Part shown: in pieces, positions 33,306 to 44,721 of the stretch
How the letters are laid out: each line of letters begins with the position of its first letter
How positions within the stretch are numbered: position 1 is the stretch's first letter
Assembly (NCBI GenBank): GCA_034440615.1
Contig: JAOTOM010002632.1
Span: 48,116 to 112,115, forward strand
Origin: Ashinkailepas kermadecensis
Taxonomy: Eukaryota > Arthropoda > Thecostraca > Neolepadidae
Length of the DNA stretch: 64,000 bases
Reading direction: 5' to 3'
Position numbers and translations under genes: made by a program
The notes under the pieces: model-generated
What the model was told of the DNA's origin: nothing
The model's input: only the letters and a program-made list of their open reading frames with translations
The model's database searches: none

Positions 33306-34265
33306 CCTTTCCGCACACTATATACAAACTCGGTCATCTCCAATGCATTCTGTGCCTCTCCTATTAGTGCAGACTCTACTTCTATAGCACCGTCCTCTGA
33401 CTTCTCGCAACGGGCGATCCTTCCAAATCTGTCGCACCCGTCTCGTCTCTGGAAGGGGGACAAAGATGCAATATTTTTCGTCAGTCCTCGGAGAATGAGA
33501 ATGCGAGGGGCATTTTAAATAGTTATCCCGTGGCTTTCCTGGTTAGGCACGCTCCCACCTGCGATGGGTTGGGCGATAGTCTGACCTCTACGCGAGGGAC
33601 CAGGAGTTTTTTTTTAAATTTCAAGATGCCATGTAATGTGTTGGTGTTCAGCTCCTCAGGCGCCCCATCGCATAGGGCCCTACTGGGGGGACGCCTGGGT
33701 CCCGTGGGTGGGAGGACGCCAGGCGCCCGAGGAGATATACGGGGCGGGCGGCGCCTTCGCCCGGCCGGGAGAGAGAGAGACTCACCACCCCGACCGGGAT
33801 CCAGCCCCGCCCACCCCTTGACCCCAGCCGGACGGGCCGGCAGACACTGGGAAGAATCCCAGGCCCCGGCCCGAGGCGACCAGCCACTTGACCCGCGTGA
33901 GGCCCCACGGGCCCGCTCGCCACTCCGGGATATCGGGACCAAAGAGGTATGTTGGTCCCCCGTCACAACTAGCACCGTGCGGCGGGGGACCTCAATCTCC
34001 AGGACTCCGTCAACCCCGGGGGGACGGGCCGAGGGGGCGCGGCCACCCCGATAAAACTGAGCTGGAGGGCAGGGCCGGGGAAGTTGTCCTACCTGCTCAT
34101 GATAGGGAGAGTTGGTGTTACAGGGCCAGGTGAAGGACATGGATGTTGAGATGAGATGGGCGCGAATGATCAATTCTGGTCGAAGCGCCCTAAAGCCCAA
34201 ATAACTAACTAACGAGATGAGATGGGCATTGGAATGGGGGCGTATGGATGAAGGACGAGTGAGGC
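33306..34265 (-). mobile_element. Fragment C: LINE 5' end nested in element A RT
   Basis: On the minus strand this matches the 5' UTR and ORF1 start of LINE B (51650 down to about 50790). Both begin CCTCACTCGTCC and share a GC-rich 5' UTR and the ORF1 segment SPFQRRDGCDRFGRIARCEK ... EFVYSVRKG. It then jumps directly into element A RT at about 33305. No 3' UTR or tail is present, unlike normal LINE insertions, which lose the 5' end. About 370 bp of element A (judged against E 56320-56690) is missing at the site. Confidence 0.75.
34162..34213 (+). mobile_element. 52-bp mini-retroposon with 14-bp target duplication
   Basis: GAGATGAGATGGGC is present on both sides (34148-34161 and 34214-34227). 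The insert reads GCGAATGATC, CGAAGCGCCC, TAAAGCCCAAAT and an (AACT)n end. Compared with LINE B 3' tail (GGGCGCTGTATGACCAACGC, GATGCGCCCC, TAAGCCCAAAT), it is a diverged copy of the tail alone. LINE B at 51607-51625 carries the uninterrupted site. Confidence 0.85.
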
Positions 34266-34494
34266 TGTGGTAACCCAAGAGAGCGCCATTTCTCTAGCCA
34301 GCCGAGCAACGAGGCTGACCCCACTGCGGGGATGTCTGTATGCTGATAGGTGTGCTTCGCACACGCATCTTTGGATTCTTTGTGGGCACGGCGCCGTGCG
34401 GCGATTGCCCTTTGACAGTCCGGGCCCTTTCCTAGGTTTGTTACTTGTTCGGACTGGGTCTCGTGCTGCTGAGCTAATGGCCCTTAGGATTGTC

Positions 34495-34668
34495 TCGATG
34501 TTGGTTGGTTGGTTGGGTATTGGTTTTACGACACGTCGACCGTTGAGTCACGTAGCGTTGCCAATCTCTCACGCCGATTGGTCGCGAGCGAAGAGTAGCG
34601 ACAGGTGAGACTCGAACCCACAACCCTTCGATTGTGAGACGAGCATCTTACCCCTAGACCACCCCTAT
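34495..34668 (-). mobile_element. tRNA-derived SINE
   Basis: The minus strand begins with a tRNA-like head, TGGTCTAGGGGTAAGATGC (A box), and GGTTCGAGTCTCACC (B box). A body follows with GACTCAACGGTCGACGTG and an end AAAACCAATACCCAACCAAC. It splits element A between the endonuclease and the RT; element E around 56120 shows the empty-site equivalent. A truncated relative lies at 50036-50108. The head looks like an intact tRNA fold in parts but joins a non-tRNA body, so it is a SINE, not a tRNA gene. Confidence 0.82.
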
Positions 34669-34749
34669 GAAGTTGCTAGGTTGAGGTCCACCTGATCCTC
34701 GAATTTAGTCCAGTCCACTCTTTTCAAGTTCCAAGATGGTCTAAATAGC

Positions 34750-35424
34750 TTAAGTGTGGTGGGTAGCGTCCGTGCTGAGCCTAATTGTGATTGGGTCGCT
34801 CAGCCCGGGAAAGTCTGAAACTAACCAGTCAAATAGTGAGCTAAGTCGTTGGGAGCAGCACGTTAAGTCAATGCAACTGTCCGATCCTCCTAAGGTCGGG
34901 TTGTAGTGGGTGGCGGCGCCGGTGTTAAGAAGTACTAAGTTGTGGTCCGAAATAAACTGGTGAATTTCGCGCCCTGTGGCGTCCGTCTGGTCGCTTCCCC
35001 AGGAGGGGTGTTCAGCATTAAAGTCTCCCATAATGAGAACTGGTGAAGGGGTCTGAAGCAGCAAGTCGCTTAGCTCCTGTGGTGTGGGGGTTTCAGCTGA
35101 CGGCGAGATGTATGGTGAGATGACTGTGGTTTGGTAATGGGCAATTTTGAGGCTGACTGCTACGCAATGCAGGGGAGTATTTAACGTTACTCGACGATGA
35201 GGTATGCTATTTGCAATGAGTATGGCTGCGCCCCATTTCCATGTGGGCCGTTTACGTTGTCGACATGCCAAGTGTACTCTGGGATTTTGTTCCAAGTGGA
35301 GTCAGAATCTCGAAGGTGTTTCTTGGAGCGCAGCTAGCAATGGTTTTTGTTGCAAGAATTCCGATTTTAATTCTATGAATTTGCCTGGAAAGCCACCGGT
35401 GTTCCACTGCCGAAAAAGTCCCAT
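34750..35424 (-). pseudogene. Element A ORF2 endonuclease (APE) domain
   Basis: ORF2 starts ATG at 35424, inside the end of ORF1 (52-nt overlap). It reads MGLFRQWNTGGFPGKFIELK, PLLAALQET (catalytic Glu of APE), then after a stop KWGAAILIANSIPHR, TPSPVLIMGDFNAEHPSWGS (GDFN core), and SDSCIDLTCCSQRLSSLF. APE endonucleases nick the target DNA for target-primed reverse transcription. The final SDHxPI motif reads LSDPITIRLS, so the catalytic His is replaced. Confidence 0.82.
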
Positions 35425-35747
35425 TGCCGAACGCGTTTAGTGGCTGTTGGTGTTCCTATACTAGGGTGGTGTCGGTGTCGAGTTGGGGAGAAAGGTTGAA
35501 CCGGTGAACGGAGAGGGTTGGGAGGTGACCCAGGCTGGGGTGGTAGCCTGGACCTAGTCGCACGGGTCCTGGGAGGTGATTGGGTGGAGTGGCGGCGGGA
35601 TTTGCGCTTGGGAGGCGCGGTGGGTTCGGGCTGGATTCGTTGGGCTGGAGTTGTGGGTTCGACGGGCTTGGCAAGAGTGGTAGGTTCAGTCTGAGTGCTG
35701 CCGTGCTGTTGCACGTGGCACCCTGTGAGTTGCTGAGGAGTGCTCAC
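35373..35747 (-). pseudogene. Element A ORF1 C-terminal Pro/Arg-rich part
   Basis: Pro- and Arg-rich tail with KPVEPTTPAQ, EPTAPPKRKSRR and PTRHRHHPSIGTPTATK, homologous to the plus-strand segment of element E at 54903-55340. It ends in a stop 52 nt past the ORF2 start codon. The zinc-knuckle part of ORF1 is missing because of 5' truncation. Confidence 0.72.
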
Positions 35748-36766
35748 ATATCAAGGTATGGAGACGGTGCGCATGGCCCATTTGCCCCCATTCCTACCTG
35801 CATGGTTCGTGGCACGTCTTCCCGTTTGGTTTGGTAAAGTCGAGTTTACATCATTTACCAATGTTCTACTAAATTTATTGTTTTTGGGTGCAATAAGCTG
35901 CCAATGTAGAAGAGTCCACCATGCCGCTACACTCAAGTTGCGGGAGAAACGTCGGTCACGGTACCACCCCGAAGAATAAAAGAGAGGTGTGGTGATGTAT
36001 GCTGCATTTATTTTTGGAGATAGAAGACCGTTTTCCAGGAAAAAAAAACAAAGCTGTGAATCGAGACATTCCCTCCAAATGGAAAAAAGATCATCTGGAG
36101 GAGGTCGCTACTGCTCATGGCGACTTGGCAACGCACCAGGCGGGCTTTGCCGCTGGTTCAATTGTACTCGCCTGTTGAATTTCCAATGTGTGCTGGAAAT
36201 ATGAGGAAGGTAGTTTAGTGTAGCACATGAACGCTGCGAAGGTACGTTTCAAGCATTGCCGGTTTTGCACATGGCTACACAATACTGGTATTGCCGGTTC
36301 TAGTATTTGGTACTGCTCGAACGTCTTGGCACCAACGAGATAGCAAGCTGACCGTGACGTTACACCAGCTGACTGCGATGTTTTGTGTGTCATGTGCATC
36401 GAAGCAAAGCGTGAAGGCTCCGCCAGAGATTTGTGCAGAGGGGTACATAGGAGAGCCATATTCAGGAGAGTTATCAGGAGCTGCTGCCCTCGGGGAGACG
36501 GGGAAACAGAGCATCAAGGGGAATTTTCGACAGCATAACGATGTAAAGGACTTTGTTCCACAAACGTGGGGACTATGCACCTCTACGTCTACGCACATAC
36601 TGTTTGTGTCTCCGCAAAGGGGCTCGCGTAGGTGGGCGGGACGTTTGACAGATTTCGATTGTTTTCATCCGGTACGTGACTGCTCTTCCATATCCGATTA
36701 TCAAGCCAATCCTGTCAGCATTTCACAACTATTCAAAACGCGCCGCTTCCCCTCAACTTATCACGT

Positions 36767-36832
36767 GGTTGGTTGGTTATTGGGGTTTAGGGACGCATCG
36801 ACTGCAGACGTCATGCAGCGCCCATAACATCG
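36767..36832 (-). mobile_element. Short LINE 3'-tail copy
   Basis: Plus strand GGTTGGTTGGTTATTGGGG, TTTAGGGACGCATCGACTGC and CATGCAGCGCCCATAAC match the tail of LINE B and D. Only the tail is present. Confidence 0.72.
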
Positions 36833-37870
36833 TCAATCATATGTTTTTTAAAGGCGAAACTGATTAAAGCTACTAAATGCGATACATTATCATATATATT
36901 GTCATGACGTACAGCATAACCATCCTGGTCTTACCACATACATGTCATCGTATTAATGGGACGTATATACCACAGAACACTTAACCTCTGCAACGAAGCG
37001 GAATAGCTGTCCCGATTGTATAAAGGGGATTATTCCCCTAATACTTCCCATAGCGAGAGTGTAGTGCGCCAGAAGTGACGTCTCCGCGCATGGGCAAGCC
37101 TGGGGCACGCAACCAATATGTGTTGTACTGATAGGAGAAACTTAACACACGCACATGCAATAAATAGCCACAGAAATTAGACTGCAAGGTCTGCATTGAC
37201 CCCCAGCTACAGCTCATTGGCTCCAAGCACTGATGAGTATGATGAGTAACAGCGGCATGGATAGATTTGGCAACCATTCACATGGCCATGGCCGCAACAA
37301 CTCGCACACAGTGTGCGTTGTGTGCTCATGTAAGAGATGGAGGTCATTTGATTCAGTTTACGATTACGTTCCCATTGTTGGACCCCGAATTAACTGGTGC
37401 AGTACGTACTTTTCACGCAGATCAATTTCGCTTCCAAAATACCAGGCGCATTTTTGCGCGAGAGTTTGAAGCGAATGGACGAAGCGAACTTTACGAAATT
37501 CGCCACCGATGATTCATCGAATTGGTCATGTTGTCTGATGTCGTGACCAGAAAACTAAAGCTAGAACACTGTACAGACGCAAGCACACACTTCTTCACAG
37601 TACCCTATGTTCAGTGGCGTCGCCACGAAATTCTTCCAGGGGGGGCAATAATGATAGGTGGCCTCCTGCTCTCGAAAGGGGGCCTCCACTGAGTTAGGGC
37701 CTCCTATTGCTTTTTTAGGCTCTTAGTATGGTTCCAGAATGGGGAACATGGCTTCATATTGATGTCTTGTTTGTTCTTGGCATGGTGCATCATTTACGCA
37801 AAGCGCAATAGCAAGAATCTTTTTTTCCGCTGAGAACTGAGCCATACCAGGGTATAAATAAGCAAACGCA

Positions 37871-39000
37871 CTGGCGGATCTAGCCCACCGGTTTGGGGGG
37901 GCAACTTTCGGTTTTCGGCGTCAGCCCCCTCCCCCTCCCCACAGTGGCGTACTTAGGAATTGCATCAGAGGAGGGGTCGAAGGGATTTGGAGGGTGCCCA
38001 TTCTCCCACTATTTTTGGTTAAAAGCATCGGATTTCTGCCACTATTTGTCAAATGGACCCATTTTTTACAATAATAATTAATGACAACATAATTTCCTGT
38101 GTAGGGGCCCCAGCCTACCTCCACCGCTTCTAAGTTCCGGGATTTGTGTTCTTGTTTACCAAAACGTTCATGTTCACGTTCAACGTCTTGTACCACGTCA
38201 ACGTTCGTGCACGTGTATACACTGGCAGATCCGATTTTGTCAACTCTTGCTGTAAGCAGAACTTGAGCAGCATAGAACCCTCGATGCGTGTCAGAATGTA
38301 CTATGCTACCATATTGGCTTCCAAACAATTATAAAAATACCTTTAAAATTGGAGATACTTTCATCCAGACGACATTTTTTAACCTCGGCAAAGGTTACTG
38401 CATTTGCATTCAGTTTACTTCTGTTGGTTTCGGGGGCCAAAAGACCCTTTTAAGCGCTTCGGGGGAGCCATGGCCGGAATGGCCCCTCCCCGGATCCGCT
38501 AGTGAATGTAGCCTGTCTCTTCATCTTAGCAACCCAACACCAACATACGAAACATGCTGCTCAACTGGGCTCAACTGGTCACTCACACAAAACATCCTGT
38601 TCAAATTCCGCTTTCGAAATCTGGCTCACTGGGTCCGCTTGCCCGTTACTGGCTAAACAAACTTCATGAACGTATCTGACGAAGGAATAATGAAACTGCT
38701 GATTTCGTCATCTCTTGCTGTAAGCAGAACTTCAACAGCATAGAACCCTCGATGCGTCAGAATCTACTATGCTACCATATTGGACTTCCAAACAATCATA
38801 ACAAAATACCTTTAAAATTGGAGATTATTTCACCCGGAAAGCTATTTCTTAACCTCAGCAAAGGTTACTGCATTTTAACTTAGTTTACTTTTATTGGTTT
38901 TTTTTTTTTTTTTGGGGGGGCAAAAGACACTATGGCCCCCCCTTTGAAGCGCTTGGGGGGGCATGGCCGGAATGCCCCCCCTGGATCCGCCAGTGCCAGT
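37871..39000. mobile_element. CACTGGCGGATC TIR element with internal direct duplication
   Basis: The left end CACTGGCGGATC (37871) is inverted as GGATCCGCTAGTG at 38495-38507 and GGATCCGCCAGTG at 38984-38996. The ~280-bp block before each right end (38235-38507 and 38700-38996) is duplicated, sharing TTGCTGTAAGCAGAACTT, CTACTATGCTACCATATTGG, CTTTAAAATTGGAGA and CAGCAAAGGTTACTGCATTT. A second family starting AGTGGCGTACTTAGGAATT (37942) and AGTGACGTACC (38998-39190) is interleaved. No transposase is seen. Confidence 0.65.
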
Positions 39001-39599
39001 GACGTACCTATATTTGCGTCAAGGGGAGGGGGACAAACGTATTTGGAGGGGTCCACCTGCTCAGTAAAAAGTCTTCCGATTTCGACCACTATTTTGTCAA
39101 AGGGGACCTTTTTATATAAAATAATTAGTGACCAAATAATTATCCTGTCGAGGGGCCTAATCTACCACTATCGTTTCCGATTCGTCGGATTTCAACCCTG
39201 TCTCCCCATCCTGTTCGAATGTATTCTTTTGGTATCCCTTGATAAGTCACCTTGCACTGCTGAAATTACACCTACACAGATCACTTTAAAATGTAAAATT
39301 TACCAATTTCAGACATTCCAGTTCATAGTGCCCGGTCGCCACGACGCCAACGTTAGTGCATGTGCACACCCATCTTGCGCATTCGGCGCATTCGCCACAC
39401 TTCGTGCGATGCTACGGGTTTTGCTGGGCCTCCTACGCTTTGCTAATTGCTGCGACATGATAGACTTGCGCCTTATCTGACGTGATGAAATGCTTTGTAT
39501 GGGCGTTCGCTGCGAAAATTCGATTAATTAAATTCGATCATTAGTTCCCTACTTCTCATATTTTATGATGAAGAAATGCGGATACCCGCTGAGCTTTCA

Positions 39600-41080
39600 T
39601 GCACCTCATATCTTTGATTAAACATGCTTCCAGGTTGGCTACCGAACCGAGGCCCTGCCTGAGTGTACTTCTTTGGACCCGTTTCGTATTTCTTCGTCTA
39701 CGGATGTGTCTTAGGGCTCCAATCCATTTTTGTTCGAGGCCCAATGCATTTTCGAAACCCCTGCTCGTTTTAGGGTTTTGTTGCTTCTTTGTGCACCGAT
39801 GATTTTTCTTAGTTGTCGGGGCGCTTTCAATGATCTCAATGTATTTATTTAGTGCCCGGTATTTTTGTTCGTTCTGGGACTATGTTGCTTATTGCGACCC
39901 CAGCCTCTTTTCAGGCCCTTGTGCGGTCGCATGGCCCCTGTGTGCCTTGAGAGCTTCCGGTGTTTTTGTGTGTTTTTTTTAGAGTTCCCGCTATATTTAT
40001 TTATGGCTGCAACGCAAGTTTTAGGGCCCTGTCGCTTTTTGCCAGACTGCGCTTTGGAGGGCCAGTTGCATTTTCGGTCCCCGTTGTGCTCTTAGGGTCC
40101 CGCTGTGTTTATTTGGGGCTTCTGACGCACATTTATTGGGCCCAGTACGATTTTGGGTCTTCGGTGCGATATTTCTGGGTCTTAGCGCAACTTATCGCGC
40201 CCAGGCGCGTGGTTCCAGGGACCCAACGTCAGTTATCTGGGGTCAACGCGATTTTGTGGACATCTTCTGAATTTTCTTTAAATTCCGAATCTTGGCCTGA
40301 TTTTTCGAGTCCCTGGCGCCATGTTTTTCCATCTCGCCTCGATTTTCTTCGAGCTCCGGTATGTTTTTCGATGCCGTACGCGATTTTTCAAGGCATCTGA
40401 TGATATGTTCGGTGCTCCAGAACCATTTTCCTGACCCGAACTTTTTTTTTGAATTCCTCCTTATTTTGGAGGGCTCCGGCTTTCTTTTTCGGATACCGAT
40501 GCGACTTTGGGGGTCACACGGTGCTTATGTGGAGCCCTGGACGCCAATTGTTGGCAGCCCCGACGTGAATTTTTGATGCCCAGACCAAATTTGTGGTACT
40601 ACCGATGGGAATTATGGATCCGAGCGCGATATTTGGTGGGACCGGTTCGAGTTTGCGGGGCGCGTTGTACTTAGCTGTGGCCCCAACGCGATCTTGGCGG
40701 TTCCTGTTGCAGATTTTCGGGCCTCGGAGCGGGTTTTCTGGGGCCCGCCGCATTTACTTGGAGCCCCTACGCGAATTCTGGTGGACCGACGCGAATTTGT
40801 GTGGCCCCAGCGCGACTTTTGGGGGCCTCGGCTCGATTCTTGGGAGCATATCCCTCTTAGGAGGGAGGGGCATTTGCCCCTTTGATATGCCACTGCGGCC
40901 ACCGAAGGAGTTTTTTGTTCAGCCGATGGCACCTTTCGGAGTATAAAAGCCCTCCGGGTAATTTTTGCCGGAACTGTTCTTAATTTTCCGGTGCTGGGGT
41001 CCATTCGATCGAGTCTCGGTGTGAACTTTTGGACATCGAGTTCTATTTTTTTAAAGGTCTTGATGTGATATATTTGATGT
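39600..41080 (+). repeat. Degenerate ~27-bp GC-rich array
   Basis: Recurring GGGGCCC-CGACGCGA-TTTTTGG-type units. Clear examples are GTGGCCCCAGCGCGACTTTT at about 40801 and GGGCCTCGGCTCGATTCTTG at 40824. The earliest part (39600-40000) is most diverged. It is inverted relative to 16390-16760 and directly adjoins the array at 41090. Confidence 0.6.
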
Positions 41081-41089
41081 GATAGCCTC

Positions 41090-42583
41090 CTTGACAATCC
41101 TGTAGGCTTCCTTTGCAATCCAGGGGGCCTCCTTGATTATCCTGTGGGCCTCCTTTGCAATCCTGGAGGCCTCCTTGACAATCATGTGGCCCTCCTTTGC
41201 AATCCTGGGGGCCTCCTTTGTAATCCTGTGGGCCTTCTTTGCAATCCTGGGGGCCTCCTTTGCAATCATGAGGTCTCCTTTGTAATCACGGGAGCCTCCT
41301 TTGCAATCCTGGGTGTTCCTTTGCAATCATGGAGGCCTCCTTTGCGATCCTGGGGGTCTCCTTTGCAATCCTGGGGCCTCCTTTGCAATCATGTGGGCCT
41401 CCTTTGCAATCCTGGGGGCCTCCTTGATAATCCTGTGGGCCTCCTTTGCAATCCTGGTGCCTCCTTTGTAATCCTGTGGGCCTCCTTTGCAATCCTGGAG
41501 GCCTCCTTGACAATCCTGTGGGTCTCCTTTGCAATCCTGAGGGCCTCCTTTGCAATCCTGGGGGCCTCCTTTACAATCCTGGGGGCCTCCTTCGCTAGCC
41601 TGGAGGCATCCTTCGCAATCCTGGGGTCTCCTTTGGAATCCTGGGGCCTCCTTTGCAATCATGGGGGCCTCCTTTGCAATCCTGGAGTCCTTTGCAATCC
41701 TGGGGGCCTCCTTTGTAATCCTGGGGGCCTCCTTTGTAATCCTGGGGCCCTCCTTCGCAATCCCGGGGGCCTCCTTTGCAATCCTGGGGGCCTCCTTTGC
41801 AATCCTGGGGCCTCCTTTGCAATCCTGGGGGCCTCCTTTGCAATCCTGGGGGCCTCCATCGCAATCCTGGGGGCCTCCTTTGCAATCATGGGGCCCCCTT
41901 TACAATCCTGGGGGCCTCCTTCGCTAGCCTGGAGGCATCCTTCGCAATCCTGGGGTCTACTTTGCAATCATGGGGCCTCCTTTGCAATCATGGGGGCCTC
42001 CTTTGCAATCCTGAGGGCCTCCTTTGCGATCCTGGAGACCTTTGCAATCCTGGGGGCCTCCTTTGTAATCCTGGAGGCCTCCTTTGCAATCCTGGAGGCC
42101 TCCTTTGCAATCCTGGGGGCCTCCTTCGCAATTCTGGGGGCCTCCCTTTGCAATCATGGGGGCCTCCTTTGCAATCCTGGGGGCCTCCTTCGTAATCACG
42201 GGGGCCTCCTTTGCAATCCTGGAGGCCTCCTTGCAATCCTGTGGGTCTCCTTTACAATCCTGGGGGCCTCCTTTGTAATCACGGGGGCCTCATTTTCAAT
42301 CCTGGGGGCCTCCTTTGCATTCCTGGGGGCCTCCGTGCCAATTGTTGGCACTCTCTTGATTTCTGGGGCCTGCTATCTTCTCCTAGGTGACTCCTTCTTC
42401 GACTTAGGAGCCTCCTCTCACGTCTTGGAGGCCTCCTCTCATGTCTCGTCGGCCTCCTTGCTCACTTTTTTCCTGTGCATTTCCGGATAGGGGCCTCCTC
42501 AAATTTCAGGGGGCGGCCCCCCCCCAGTTTCACGACAGGGGGGCGGCGACTGCCCCCCCTGCCCCCCGGTGGCGACGCCCTTG
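41090..42583 (-). mobile_element. Minisatellite-filled mobile element, inverted relative of 6579-9700
   Basis: Dominant 21-bp unit CCTCCTTTGCAATCCTGGGGG with 22-24-bp variants, then diverged CTCCTCTCACGTCTTGG units, and a terminal block with C runs ending CCCCCGGTGGCGACGCCC near 42581. Reverse-complemented, this terminus matches the start of the 6579 element (GGGCGTCACCACCGGGG). A 448-codon plus-strand open frame across the array is a repeat artefact with residues LLCNPGG repeated. Confidence 0.75.
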
Positions 42584-43300
42584 CCTATGTTGCACAATGC
42601 ACTTAATGGTCTGGCGATTTTGAATAAAAACTCGACCAATGACGCTATATCCAGTGGTCTTATTTTAACACTGCCGTACAGTATTTAACATTGTAGATTA
42701 TTCCTATTTAAAAGTCAATGTTGATTATTCCGTTCGATCACGCAAACATGAAACATGAGTGAGTCCAGAGTTAGGCTCCAGCGTGCCCATGCTCTGGTAC
42801 ATACCTGCAAATAAGCAGACCTCGACTCCCGGACACCACTGACCGTCGTCGACACTTCATAGTGTCGATGCCTTTCCAGTGTGGCGCAGTAAAAGTGCCC
42901 GGATTTCGACACAAGCGCCGGCAGCAGCGTGGACGGACGCTAGATTCGCGTGATGAGACAGGCGCCGTGTTTTTTGTTCCACACTGACGTCAGTAGGTGT
43001 GCTTTCATTTGCATTGCACTGTGAAGTACGGAAGATGCACACCCACAGGTGAGGTAACATGACCCGATATTTTACTTGTGATAGTTAAACCCTGCCACTG
43101 TGGTAACCCCTTGAAGTCCTAACCTGAGAACACCCTCCAACTGGGGGTGGAAAAGATCCACATGCTGCAGAGAAAGAGGGAGAGGAGGGGTATGCTGCTG
43201 CATACAACATACGCCATAAGTGCTAAAATAATGAATTCTAACTATTTTTAATATGTGAAAAATTGTGCAGTAGAATACGGGAAATTGTCATGACATTACT
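42584..43300. other. No recognisable feature
   Basis: Unique, mixed-composition DNA following the minisatellite element. No conserved frame, RNA gene or array was identified on either strand. Confidence 0.45.
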
Positions 43301-43309
43301 TGATGTGCC

Positions 43310-43830
43310 TTTTAGCAGGGATGGATATCGGGGCACAGGGGGACATGTGCGCCCGCCCTATGGAAAGATGCCCCTCCTCTAACCAGGAAAAGACGCCCAT
43401 ACGAGAAGGCTCAAATTCAACCAGGGTTGGAAAAATAAGCTCTTCCTTGATTGTTGGCATCCAAAACATTATCCTGTCCAGAAAATTATCCTCTGATTTT
43501 TTTCAGTTGGAGGTTGAATGGTGACGTTTGACAATGAACTGATGTGTGATAAAGTGCCCACGACTTCCTGGAAAGTGCAAACTAAGATACTTGTGTCACA
43601 AGTTTGAAGACAAATATCCTGTCGATATTTGATTACCCAAATACTTCCCTCTCTACATCCAGGATTATGAAGCATAAATGCAACCCTGAATGCAAGCCTC
43701 ATCCCCAACTCAACAAAATGTTCAGCTAAAGGCACCCCTCCGATAGGAAGATACACCTGGAACGTAAGAGTGCACCCACCCCTCCGCTCAAACTATTTTT
43801 GCAGACTGGTGCGCCCCTCTAGATACTCTC
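43310..43830. repeat. CCCCTCCGG-type mobile fragment
   Basis: GGGGGACATGTGCGCCCGCC, GAAGGCTCAAATTCAACC and GGCACCCCTCCGATAGG resemble the segments at 6090-6380 and 20830-21530. Non-coding. Confidence 0.45.
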
Positions 43831-44721
43831 TTAGTGATTGGATATGCATTACAAGATGTTTGTGTATCATAACCCGTAATATAGATAAAATATCATATCA
43901 TAATATAGTAATATCATAGTAGATGACAGAAAGTTTTTGGCGCTGGGTTGGGTCATATGGTCAACGCAATTTGTTCTTTTAATGCGTGCCAACACTGAAT
44001 AAGCGGAGCAGCTCATCGAACTCTTTTATATGTAAGCTCAACTTCTGGGCAACACCACCCAAACAGTGCAGGACGGCACGTAGTCTGACGTGAGAAAAGT
44101 GGCGGTCCAGATGCGCTAGTTTTTTTGCTTTAGCAACGCTGAATGCGCACCCCCAGTTGCTGCTTCCCGTCCATTACAGGCCATCAGTCAACTGGATTTC
44201 GCAGCCGTAGCACGAAGGCACTAACCAATTCATACTGGCCCCTCAACACAGTTACAGCACACCAAGGCTCCTTTATAGATATACATGGTCCACATTGCGA
44301 AGCTGAACTAGTCACACCAGCGAAGACAAAATGGCCGCATAATTTCATAAAATGTCTGAGGAGTGGTTCTGATAACATCGGTAAATGAGTAGAGTAAGAC
44401 CTATCATCTACACAGACTATGTCTTGTGATATCATCACGGCATCAAAGCTAAACCACACAACCAATACTGCAAACTACACCCCGGACAGCCCAAATTCTG
44501 GTATGGCTCAATGCAGAGCTTCGACATTTCCAGATCAGCTCCAGCGCCTGCCATCGTACCAGATTTTACAAGTGACATCTTCTATTTTGTTCGCTATGCG
44601 CTTCACCTACTAATGAATGTCTTTGGCTCCTACGCTGGATTCGCCGATTTTGCACTATCGATAGATATTATATCCCAGGCACTGCCACTAGACCTCGTTG
44701 ACTTCACGCTGTTATTAGACT

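Larger units (their letters stand above)
30565..35750 (-). mobile_element. Non-LTR retrotransposon A (5'-truncated, interrupted)
   Basis: The minus-strand order is ORF1 end (35747-35373), endonuclease (35424-34750), a linker, three nested insertions, reverse transcriptase (33305-32141), RNase H (31597-31019) and a 3' UTR (about 30990-30565). The 3' UTR is shared with element E, for example TTTAAAGGCGGCAC and TTTATGGTCCGGCACGCC. Endonuclease, RT and RNase H together indicate a Jockey/I-like clade with RNase H. Multiple stops and insertions show it is dead. The upstream end near 35750 is abrupt, so it is probably 5'-truncated. Confidence 0.85.

Noticed and set aside
33530..34054. 174-codon plus-strand Pro/Arg/Gly frame (and 50955-51600 equivalent)
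   Set aside because: Antisense of the GC-rich 5' UTR of the LINE B family, shared by both copies, so not an independent gene.
36291..36827. 178-codon open frame on the plus strand
   Set aside because: No recognisable motif, atypical composition, and its end reads through the LINE tail copy at 36767; probably chance.
37267..37512. Short frame ending FHADQFRFQNTRRIFAREFE
   Set aside because: No family signature and no splice context that I could support; left unannotated.
41144..42490. 448-codon open frame with LLCNPGG/SFAILGA repeats
   Set aside because: Product of the 21-bp minisatellite. Equivalent frames are open on the other strand, the unit length varies, and the array sits in a transposon-like element.
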